This document shows positions 8,669 through 16,766 of a stretch of 46,396 bases of DNA, piece by piece. A program made the translations under genes and the position numbers. Source of the DNA: RGIG1934 sp964492545 (GTDB taxonomy: Bacteria; Bacillota; Clostridia; Lachnospirales; Lachnospiraceae); assembly GCA_964492545.1 (NCBI GenBank), contig CAZBKO010000006.1, positions 1 through 46,396 of the forward strand. The letters are read 5' to 3'. Under the pieces are notes generated by a model. That model saw only the letters and a list, made by a program, of their open reading frames with translations, made no database searches and was not told the origin of the DNA. Positions within the stretch are counted from its first letter, which is position 1; each line of letters opens with the position of its first letter.

Positions 8669-10222
8669 ATGATTTTAAATGTATCAAATCTTAGTCACGG
8701 TTTTGGAGATAGAGCAATATTTAACAATGTATCATTTAGATTGCTCAAAGGAGAACACATAGGATTAGTAGGAGCAAATGGAGAAGGTAAATCAACATTT
8801 ATGAATATAGTGACAGGCAAGCTTATGCCGGATGAGGGTAAGGTTGAATGGGCTAAGAATGTTAGAGTTGGGTATCTTGACCAGCATACAGTACTTAGTC
8901 AGGGAATGACTATTGGAGATGTACTTAAGTCAGCATTTGCATATCTGTTTGAGCTTGAAGATAAAATGAACCATATTTGTGATAATATGGGAGATGCTTC
9001 AGAAGAAGAAATGGAAACTATGATGGAAGAACTTGGAACAATTCAGGATCTTTTAACTAACCATGATTTCTATATTATAGATGCGAAGGTTGAGGAAGTA
9101 GCGAGAGCATTTGATCTCCTTGAGCTTGGTTTAGACAGAGATGTAACAGAGCTTAGTGGTGGACAGAGAACAAAGGTACTTCTTGCAAAGCTTCTGCTTG
9201 AGAAGCCAGACATATTGCTTCTTGATGAGCCTACTAACTACTTGGATGAGAAACATATAGAATGGCTTAAGAGATACCTTCTTGACTATGAGAATGCATT
9301 TATTCTTATTTCCCATGATATCCCATTCTTAAATAGTGTAATAAATATTATATATCATATGGAGAATCAGGAGCTTAACAGATATGTTGGTGATTATGAT
9401 AAATTCATGGAAGTTCACGAGATGAAAAAAGCACAGCTTGAGGCAGCCTATAAGAGACAGCAGCAGGAAATTGATGATCTTAAGGACTTTGTAGCAAGAA
9501 ATAAAGCCAGAGTTTCCACAAGAAATATGGCAATGTCAAGACAGAAGAAATTAGATAAGATGGATGTGATTGAACTTGCAAAGGAGAAACCAAAGCCAGA
9601 GTTTTTCTTTAAGGAAGCAAGAACACCTGGAAGAATGATATTCGAAACTACTGATTTGGTGATTGGATATGAGAAAGACAAGCCGTTATCAACACCTATT
9701 AATCTCCGCATGGAGAGAGGTGAAAAGATAGCACTTGTTGGAACAAACGGAATTGGAAAGACAACTTTCTTAAAGAGTGTGTTAGGACTTATAGATTCGT
9801 TGGAAGGTAAGGCAGAACTTGGAGATTACCTTGAAATTGGATATTTTGAGCAGGAAATTGCACCTGGTGAGAATTCATGCCTTGAGGAGATTTGGCAGGA
9901 ATTTCCATCATATACACAGTACGAGGTACGTTCAGCACTAGCTAAATGTGGACTTACAACCAAGCACATTGAAAGTAAGGTTAAGGTGTTAAGTGGTGGT
10001 GAGCAGGCCAAAGTAAGACTGTGCAAATTACTTAACAAGCAGACAAATATCCTGCTTCTCGATGAGCCTACCAATCATCTTGACGTTGATGCTAAGGAAG
10101 ACTTAAAGAGAGCATTGAAGGAATACAAGGGATCTTTATTAATTGTTTGTCATGAGTCTGAGTTCTATGATGGTCTTGTTAACAAGGTTTGGAATTTGGA
10201 GGAGTTCTCGAAATTATGGTAG
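8669..10222 (+). CDS. ABC-F family ATPase (YkpA/YbiT-like)
   Basis: A 517-residue soluble protein with two ABC domains and no membrane segments, the layout of ABC-F ribosome-associated factors. The Walker A motifs are GANGEGKST and GTNGIGKTT, the signatures LSGGQ and LSGGEQ, and the Walker B motifs ILLLDEPTNYLD and ILLLDEPTNHLD. The inter-domain linker, rich in Lys, Arg and Gln (about residues 245-310), would reach toward the peptidyl-transferase centre. Sequence and length resemble YkpA/YbiT more than antibiotic-resistance ABC-F proteins, although that call cannot be settled by eye. It overlaps the next gene by seven bases, indicating translational coupling. Confidence 0.9.
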   Translation: MILNVSNLSHGFGDRAIFNNVSFRLLKGEHIGLVGANGEGKSTFMNIVTGKLMPDEGKVEWAKNVRVGYLDQHTVLSQGMTIGDVLKSAFAYLFELEDKMNHICDNMGDASEEEMETMMEELGTIQDLLTNHDFYIIDAKVEEVARAFDLLELGLDRDVTELSGGQRTKVLLAKLLLEKPDILLLDEPTNYLDEKHIEWLKRYLLDYENAFILISHDIPFLNSVINIIYHMENQELNRYVGDYDKFMEVHEMKKAQLEAAYKRQQQEIDDLKDFVARNKARVSTRNMAMSRQKKLDKMDVIELAKEKPKPEFFFKEARTPGRMIFETTDLVIGYEKDKPLSTPINLRMERGEKIALVGTNGIGKTTFLKSVLGLIDSLEGKAELGDYLEIGYFEQEIAPGENSCLEEIWQEFPSYTQYEVRSALAKCGLTTKHIESKVKVLSGGEQAKVRLCKLLNKQTNILLLDEPTNHLDVDAKEDLKRALKEYKGSLLIVCHESEFYDGLVNKVWNLEEFSKLW

Positions 10223-11112
10223 ATAATGAATGTACATTATGTCCACGAGAATGCAAAGTGAATAGAACACATTCAGTAGGTTACTGCGGATGCACAGATA
10301 CAATAAGGGTTGCCAGGGCAGCCCTTCATTTTTGGGAAGAACCATGTATAAGTGGTGAAAAAGGCAGTGGAACCGTATTCTTTAGTGGATGTAATTTAAG
10401 ATGCTGCTTTTGTCAAAACTTCACATTGAGTCATGAAAATTATGGTGCCGATATATCAGCACAGAGATTGGGTGAAATATTTTTAGAGCTGCAGGATAAG
10501 GGTGCAAATAACATTAATCTTGTAACACCAACCCATTATGTTGACAAAATAATTAAGGTGCTAGATAATATAAAGGAAGAGCTAGTTATACCTGTTGTGT
10601 ATAATTGTGGCGGATATGAGAAAACTGAAACAATAGAGGCTCTTAGAGGCTATGTTGATATATTTTTGCATGATATTAAGTACTATGATGATGATAGGGC
10701 AATTAAGTATTCAAATGCACCGGGGTATTTTCAGTATAGTATTGAGGCTGTGAGAAAGATGATAGAGATTACCGGACAACCACAGTATAATAAGAATGGA
10801 ATAATGCAGAAGGGTGTGATTATCAGACACCTTGTTATGCCATCTGGCAGGTATGATTCAATGAAAATAATGGAATATTTGGCGAAGCATTTTGACAGGG
10901 ATTCATATGTATTGTCATTGATGAGCCAGTATACGCCATTTTATCACAGCGATATGTATCCTGAAATTAACAGGAAGATAACAACATATGAGTACAACAA
11001 GGTATTAGATTACTGTATTGATTTAGGACTTACAAATGGATATATGCAGGAGAAGACCAGCGCTAAGGAAGAATATACACCACCATTTGATTTGGAAGGT
11101 GTAATCAGATAA
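10216..11112 (+). CDS. PflA-like radical SAM protein
   Basis: A radical SAM protein of about 298 residues, in the group annotated as putative pyruvate formate-lyase activating enzyme (COG1313-like). The 4Fe-4S motif CxxxCxxC is seen in SGCNLRCCFCQN, and an N-terminal Cys cluster (CTLCPRECKVN...GYCGC) could hold a second metal or cluster. It lacks obvious partners such as a glycyl-radical enzyme next door, so the substrate is unknown. The ATG at 10216 has GGAGGAG eleven bases upstream inside the ABC-F gene and overlaps that gene's stop. A TTG at 10189 would extend it by nine residues but lacks a ribosome site. Confidence 0.85.
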   Translation: MVDNECTLCPRECKVNRTHSVGYCGCTDTIRVARAALHFWEEPCISGEKGSGTVFFSGCNLRCCFCQNFTLSHENYGADISAQRLGEIFLELQDKGANNINLVTPTHYVDKIIKVLDNIKEELVIPVVYNCGGYEKTETIEALRGYVDIFLHDIKYYDDDRAIKYSNAPGYFQYSIEAVRKMIEITGQPQYNKNGIMQKGVIIRHLVMPSGRYDSMKIMEYLAKHFDRDSYVLSLMSQYTPFYHSDMYPEINRKITTYEYNKVLDYCIDLGLTNGYMQEKTSAKEEYTPPFDLEGVIR

Positions 11113-11137
11113 ATTATAAGAAAGAAGGATTATTAAG

Positions 11138-12514
11138 ATGGAAAGAAAGAATGTTTGGAAAAGCTATGATGAAAATCAGCTTAAGGAATTAGAGGTTGTC
11201 AATGCAGAATATAGAAAGTTTCTCGATAATGGCAAAACGGAGAGAGAATGTGTGAAATATTCCATTGATATGGTAGAAAAATGTGGATACAGAAATCTTA
11301 ATGATGTTATCGCAAAAGGTGAAAAGCTTTCAACAGGTGACAAAGTATATATTACTAATATGAAGAAGGCAATTATTTTATTTAATATTGGCACTGATAA
11401 GATAGAAAATGGACTTAATATTCTTGGCGCACATATTGATTCGCCAAGACTTGATCTTAAGCAGGTACCATTGTTTGAAGATACAGAATTTGCTTATTTT
11501 GATACACATTATTATGGTGGAATTAAGAAATACCAGTGGGTAACACTGCCACTTGCACTTCATGGAGTTGTTGCTAAGAAGGACGGAAGTATTGTTGAAG
11601 TTGTTGTAGGTGAAGATAAAGATGATCCTGTTGTATTTATATCTGATTTGCTTATACATTTGTCTCAGGAACAGCTTGAAAAGAAGGCTAATAAGGTTAT
11701 TGAGGGTGAGGATTTAAATGTTATTATTGGAAGCAGACCGGTAGCAGATAAGGACAAGGATGCAGTTAAGGAAAATGTCTTGAAATTATTGATGGATAAA
11801 TATGGAATTGAAGAAGAAGATTTTCTTTCGGCTGAAATAGAGGTAGTTCCTGCAGGAAATGCAAGAAATGCAGGACTTGATGGAAGCATGGTAATGGCTT
11901 ATGGTCAGGATGACAGAGTGTGTGCTTATACCTCATTGGCAGCTATGCTTGAATATACAGATGTTAAGAGAACTTCTTGCTGTATTCTTGTGGATAAGGA
12001 AGAAATAGGAAGTGTCGGAGCGACAGGAATGAAGTCTAAATTCTTTGAAAATGCTGTTGCTGAGCTTTTAGACAGAATGGGCGAATACAATGAACTTACA
12101 CTTAGAAGAACACTTTCTAATTCAAGAATGTTATCATCAGATGTAAGCGCAGCATATGACCCAACATATGCATCATCATTTGAGAAGAAAAATGCAGCAT
12201 ATTTTGCAAATGGTATGGTATTTAATAAATATACAGGTTCAAGAGGAAAATCAGGTTCTAATGATGCAAATGCAGAGTACATGGCACATTTAAGAAATAT
12301 TCTTGATAAGAATAATGTAGCATATCAGACAGCTGAACTTGGAAAGGTTGATTTAGGCGGTGGTGGCACAATTGCTTACATTTTATCATTATATGGAATG
12401 GAAGTAATTGATAGTGGAGTTGCAGTACTTAACATGCATGCGCCTTGGGAGGTAGTCAGCAAAGCAGATGTATATGAGACAAAGAAAGGCTATATGGCAT
12501 TTTTATCGGAGTAG
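11138..12514 (+). CDS. M18 family zinc aminopeptidase
   Basis: A 458-residue cytoplasmic metallo-aminopeptidase of family M18, which removes N-terminal residues (often acidic ones) from peptides. Metal-site motifs are visible in order: GAHIDSPR, GQDDRVCAY, DKEEIGS and a C-terminal LNMHAPWE. The length matches the family. It lies 25 bases after the radical SAM gene and three bases before the phospholipase-D-like gene, so it is within one transcription unit. A general peptide-recycling role is inferred from the family. Confidence 0.93.
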   Translation: MERKNVWKSYDENQLKELEVVNAEYRKFLDNGKTERECVKYSIDMVEKCGYRNLNDVIAKGEKLSTGDKVYITNMKKAIILFNIGTDKIENGLNILGAHIDSPRLDLKQVPLFEDTEFAYFDTHYYGGIKKYQWVTLPLALHGVVAKKDGSIVEVVVGEDKDDPVVFISDLLIHLSQEQLEKKANKVIEGEDLNVIIGSRPVADKDKDAVKENVLKLLMDKYGIEEEDFLSAEIEVVPAGNARNAGLDGSMVMAYGQDDRVCAYTSLAAMLEYTDVKRTSCCILVDKEEIGSVGATGMKSKFFENAVAELLDRMGEYNELTLRRTLSNSRMLSSDVSAAYDPTYASSFEKKNAAYFANGMVFNKYTGSRGKSGSNDANAEYMAHLRNILDKNNVAYQTAELGKVDLGGGGTIAYILSLYGMEVIDSGVAVLNMHAPWEVVSKADVYETKKGYMAFLSE

Positions 12515-12517
12515 CAT

Positions 12518-13969
12518 ATGAGAGAAAGATTAAAGAAAGTTCCATGGAAAAAGATAATTAAATATACGTTATTGACATTGCTTATATTCGCTATTTATGT
12601 TGCTGCCGGAGCACTGCTTCCGTTCGCTTTTCCACATAAAGAGAACAAGGACATTATCTCTCAGTATAAGGCATCGGATTATTATAGTGACACAATCAGC
12701 TGCGATAAAGCATATATAGTAGAAGATAATGGCGAAGCACTTGACATACGACTAAAGATGTTTGAGGAAGCAAAGGAAAGTATTGTAATCTCCACCTTTG
12801 ATATTCGAGAGGGCGAGAGCTTTAGTGACATGGCTGCATGCCTTTTGGCTGCAGCTGACAGAGGAGTAAAAGTACAGATTCTTGTTGATGGCATGTATGG
12901 CACGCTTAATATGAGCGATGGAGAAATATTTTACGCTCTTGGAACTAATTCAAATATAGATATAAAGTTTTATAACACACCCAATGTACTTCTTCCGTGG
13001 ACAATCAATGGACGAATGCATGACAAATATATTCTGATTGACAATAAGCTGCTGCTTATGGGCGGAAGAAATACCTTTGATTATTTTATCGGCGATTATG
13101 ATGGAAGATCAAAGGGTTACGATAGGGAAGTACTTGTGTATAATTCTCAGTATGATGACATTGACAGCGCAAGCGTTATCAATGATGTGTGGGAGTATTT
13201 CTACAAAATATGGGATAAATCAGTGTGCGAGATTAAGTATTCAACAACAGGAATTTTCAATAAATCTGCTGTTAAGAAAATGAAAAAGACACTTTTGTCC
13301 AGATATGATACAATTGCAGAAGATGATAGACTTTTACCATTTGACTATGACAAACAATGTATTTCCATAAATAAAGCTACATTTGTACATAATCCCACCA
13401 CTATATATGCCAAGGAACCTCTGGTATGGTATCAGATGAAGGTCCTTATGCTTGGTGCTGAGAACAACATAACAATTCAGACACCATATGCAGTATTTTC
13501 TGATGAGATGTACAGTGGAATGAAGGAAATTGTGAAGAACCAGCCGAATGTAAAAATGTTGATTAATTCTGTTGCAGTAGGTGATAATGTTATGGCATCC
13601 TCTGATTATATGAACAGTAAGAGCGATTTAATTGATACAGGAGCAAATATTTATGAGTATTTCGGTAATCATTCGTGTCATGCAAAGTCTTTGATTATAG
13701 ATGACGATATTTCTGTTATCGGTTCATATAATTTTGATATGAGAAGTACTTATGTGGATACAGAAAATATGCTGGTAATTAACGGACAGGAATTTACATC
13801 AGCACTTGAAGAAAAGTTTGACAGCATTGAGAAGGACTCATTACTGTTGGATGATACAGGGCACTATGTAGAAAAAGAAGGCGTAGAGTCCAAATCTATT
13901 AAAGGAAAGAAAAAAACAATGATTAAGGTTATTTCCAAAGTCATAAAGATAGTGAGATACTTAGTGTAA
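12518..13969 (+). CDS. Phospholipase D/cardiolipin synthase-like protein
   Basis: A 483-residue protein with an N-terminal membrane helix (about residues 12-35) and two HKD motifs: MHDKYILIDNKLLLMGGRN and CHAKSLIIDDDISVIGSYN. Two HKD half-sites form the active centre of the phospholipase D superfamily. Bacterial members near this length include cardiolipin synthases, but a single N-terminal anchor and divergent sequence leave the substrate open. A basic C-terminal tail (KGKKKTMIKVISKVIKIV) may lie on the membrane. The ribosome site GGAG lies inside the end of the aminopeptidase gene. Confidence 0.82.
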   Translation: MRERLKKVPWKKIIKYTLLTLLIFAIYVAAGALLPFAFPHKENKDIISQYKASDYYSDTISCDKAYIVEDNGEALDIRLKMFEEAKESIVISTFDIREGESFSDMAACLLAAADRGVKVQILVDGMYGTLNMSDGEIFYALGTNSNIDIKFYNTPNVLLPWTINGRMHDKYILIDNKLLLMGGRNTFDYFIGDYDGRSKGYDREVLVYNSQYDDIDSASVINDVWEYFYKIWDKSVCEIKYSTTGIFNKSAVKKMKKTLLSRYDTIAEDDRLLPFDYDKQCISINKATFVHNPTTIYAKEPLVWYQMKVLMLGAENNITIQTPYAVFSDEMYSGMKEIVKNQPNVKMLINSVAVGDNVMASSDYMNSKSDLIDTGANIYEYFGNHSCHAKSLIIDDDISVIGSYNFDMRSTYVDTENMLVINGQEFTSALEEKFDSIEKDSLLLDDTGHYVEKEGVESKSIKGKKKTMIKVISKVIKIVRYLV

Positions 13970-13983
13970 GGATTGGAGAAAAT

Positions 13984-15111
13984 ATGGATTTATTAGAAAT
14001 TAGAGACCAAATTGATGTTATTGACAGAGAAATTGTCAGATTATTTGAAGAGAGAATGAACAAATGTGCAGAGGTTGCAGATTATAAAATAAGTACAGGC
14101 AAGGAAGTGCTTGATAGAAGGCGTGAGCTGGAAAAAATAGCAACTGTTAAGGGATATGCATCAAATGAATTTAATCAGTACAGTATTGAGGAGCTGTTTG
14201 TTCAGATAATGGCCATGAGCAGAAAGCTTCAATATGGCAGACTTACAGCCCATGGAGTTGAGACACATATAGATTTCACACAGGTTGATGAGATTAAGAA
14301 GGATAATGTTAAGGTTGTATACCAGGGCGTTGCTGGTGCATACAGTCATGAAGCAATGCTCAACTATTTTGGAGAAAATGTCGACAATTTTAATGTTCAG
14401 ACCTGGAGGGAGGCTATGGAAGCAGTGTCAGGCGGCAAGGCTGATTATGCAGTGCTTCCAATTGAGAACTCTACCGCGGGAATGGTAAATGATGTATATG
14501 ATTTGCTTATTCAGTATAATAATTATATTGTGGACGAAATTGATGTAAATGTCAGACACGCACTTCTTGGATTGCAGGATGCAACCATAGATGACATACA
14601 GGTTGTATATTCACATCCACAGGGACTTATGCAGTGCGGAGATTTCCTTGAAGAGCACAAGAACTGGCAGAAGATAAGCCAGAGCAACACAGCACTCAGT
14701 GCTAAAAAGGTAATAGAAGAGAACGATATCACAAAGGCAGCAATAGCAAGTGAGAATGCCGGAAGAATATATAATTTGAAGGTTCTTCAGAGAAACTTAA
14801 CTAACAGCAATAACACTACAAGATTTATTATTGTCAGCAACAAGAATATATATAAGAAGGATGCAAAAAAAGTATTTGTATCATTTGAACTCCCACATCA
14901 CAGCGGAACCTTATATAATGCTTTGTCACATTTTATATATAATGGACTTAACATGACAAAGATTGAATCAAGACCACTTGGTGAAGGAAACAATTGGGAA
15001 TACAGGTTTTATGTGGAATTTGACGGAAAACTTGATGATTCCGGTGTAAAGAATGCACTTAGGGGAATCAGGGAAGAAACAAGCGAATTAAAAATATTTG
15101 GGAACTATTAA
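13984..15111 (+). CDS. pheA: Chorismate mutase/prephenate dehydratase (P-protein)
   Basis: A bifunctional enzyme for phenylalanine synthesis: chorismate to prephenate, then prephenate to phenylpyruvate. The 375 residues contain an AroQ-type chorismate mutase (about 1-90; RDQIDVIDREIVRLFEERM), a prephenate dehydratase domain (about 105-285; YQGVAGAYSHEA, LPIENSTAG, NTTRF) and a C-terminal ACT domain with the ESRP motif, which normally gives feedback inhibition by phenylalanine. GGAG lies a few bases before the ATG and 14 bases separate it from the previous gene, so it is the last gene of the run that began at 6900 or 8669. Confidence 0.95.
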   Translation: MDLLEIRDQIDVIDREIVRLFEERMNKCAEVADYKISTGKEVLDRRRELEKIATVKGYASNEFNQYSIEELFVQIMAMSRKLQYGRLTAHGVETHIDFTQVDEIKKDNVKVVYQGVAGAYSHEAMLNYFGENVDNFNVQTWREAMEAVSGGKADYAVLPIENSTAGMVNDVYDLLIQYNNYIVDEIDVNVRHALLGLQDATIDDIQVVYSHPQGLMQCGDFLEEHKNWQKISQSNTALSAKKVIEENDITKAAIASENAGRIYNLKVLQRNLTNSNNTTRFIIVSNKNIYKKDAKKVFVSFELPHHSGTLYNALSHFIYNGLNMTKIESRPLGEGNNWEYRFYVEFDGKLDDSGVKNALRGIREETSELKIFGNY

Positions 15112-15155
15112 TAACAGCATTAGAAAAATAAGTCTGATGACCTAATTTCTCACAC

Positions 15156-15226
15156 AACTATTTGTGCAGGAGCATCGCAAATAGTTATTATGGCAGAATT
15201 TCAATTCGCCTGTCGCAAAATGCTCC
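15156..15226 (+). promoter_or_regulatory. Highly structured leader before ppx-ppk, possible pseudoknot
   Basis: Three complementary pairs are visible. P1 is AACTATTTG (15156-15164) with CAAATAGTT (15178-15186), extendable to 11 bp. P2 is GGC-GAAT with ATTC-GCC (15192-15210), with a bulged A and a TTCA tetraloop. P3 is GGAGCAT (15169-15175) with ATGCTCC (15220-15226). P3 uses the loop of P1, so P1+P3 would form a pseudoknot; without P1, P3 nests around P2. The CTCC of P3 can instead pair with the GGAG of the ppx ribosome site (15232-15235). No T run follows, so control of translation is more likely than termination. I recognise no known riboswitch class. Function is inference. Confidence 0.45.
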
Positions 15227-15241
15227 GGAATGGAGAGTAGT

Positions 15242-16752
15242 ATGGCGTTTTCATTATTTGCAGCAATTGATGTTGGTTCATATGATGTCAAAATGAAAAT
15301 CTATGAGATTTCATCAAAAAACAAAATCAATTTGATAGACCAGGTAAGGCATGTCCTTGAAATTGGTAAGGATACATATACCGAGGGAAAGGTCAGCTTT
15401 GATGTTATTAACGAGCTGTGTACAACTTTAAATGATTTTGTGGAAATTATGAATTCATATAAGGTGACTGAGTACAAAGCATATTCAACCAGTGGATTAA
15501 GAGAAGCATCTAATTGTCAGATTATACTTGACAGAATCAAGGTAAAGACAGGAATAACAGTTGAGATATTGAGCAATTCAATGCAGAGATTTATAGGATT
15601 AAAGGGACTTACATTTAATGAAAAGAGATTTAATGAGATAATAAGTGACGGAACAGCTATTGTAGATGTGGGCTCCGGAAGCATTCAGATATCACTTTTT
15701 GATAATCAGAAGCTCATAACGACCAGAAATTTAAAGCTTGGCTCGCTTAGAATAAGGGAACTTCTGTATAGCCTAAGCAATGATAGAGAGCATTTTGACC
15801 TTCTAATTGATGAGCTGATTGATAATGACATTGAAACATTTAACAGGATGTTTTTAGGTGACAGAGTGTAAAAAATATAATTGCCCTTGGCGATAATATC
15901 GTGCAGTTTGCCAGAAAAGGAAATGATAATCATATAAGAGAAGATATGAGTAAAAAGCAGTTTTTAGATAGATTTAAAACACTGACGGCAAAAACACCTG
16001 TTCAAATATCAGATAAGCTTGGTATATCAGAGGAGCAGGCTTCATTGTTGATTCCGTGTGTACTTGTATATAAGAAAATGCTGGAGGAAACAGATGCTCA
16101 GAATATCTGGATACCGGCATGTGATTTGTGTGATGGTATTGCTGTTTCATATGCACTTAACTCTAAAAAAATATCGCTGGAGCATAATTTTGAAGATGAT
16201 ATTATCAGCTCTGTAAGGATGATGGCAGACAGATATAAGACAGATATGGATTATATAGGAGTACTCGAAAGTAATGTTTTATGCATATATGATGCAACAA
16301 AGAAGCTGCATGGACTAAATAGACGAGACAGGATGATATTAAGTGTGGCAGCAATCTTGTCTGATATAGGAAAATATATCAGCACAACAAACGCAGGTGA
16401 ATGTGCTTACGATATAATTACTAACACGGAGATTCTGGGATTATCTGAAAAAGAACGACTTCAGGTTGCAGCAATAGTAAGAAATAATGCGATGAGCATA
16501 CTTGATAGCAATAACGAGACTTCTGATTTGGCACTGGCCAAAATGACGGCAATTCTTAAACTTGGAACGGCAATCGATAGAAGCCACAAACAAAAATTTA
16601 AAAATATAAAAGTAAACATAAAAGAAAATGAAATGTATATTACAGCGAAAACAGATGATGACATTACATTAGAGAAGGGATTATTTGCAAGAAAGGTATC
16701 ATTTTTTGAGGAAGTATTTGGAATTACACCGGTAATTAAACAAAGCAAGTAA
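15242..16752 (+). pseudogene. ppx: Ppx/GppA exopolyphosphatase, frameshifted
   Basis: Two frames together encode one Ppx/GppA protein of about 500 residues. The first part has the ASKHA phosphate motifs (AAIDVGSYDVKMKIYE, YSTSGLREA, AIVDVGSGSIQISLF) and stops at a TAA at 15869-15871. The rest continues in the -1 frame: VKNIIALGDNIVQFARKG, then the C-terminal HD-like helical domain to 16752. One missing base near 15866-15868 (for example one G in a GTGGTA) restores the whole protein. The family degrades polyphosphate or pppGpp. The gene lies 14 bases before ppk, the usual ppx-ppk pairing. The ATG at 15242 has GGAGAG four bases upstream; the ATG at 15230 is weaker. True pseudogene or base-call error cannot be told from sequence alone. 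Confidence 0.82.
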
Positions 16753-16766
16753 TAGGAGGTAAAGCT

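Noticed and set aside
8669..10222. Antibiotic-resistance ABC-F protein
   Set aside because: The sequence pattern and length resemble housekeeping YkpA/YbiT proteins, and there are no resistance or mobile-element neighbours.
15860..15885. Programmed -1 frameshift in ppx at the run of six A
   Set aside because: The stop codon comes before the A run is decoded and there is no X-XXY-YYZ slippery site upstream, so simple loss of a base is a better explanation.
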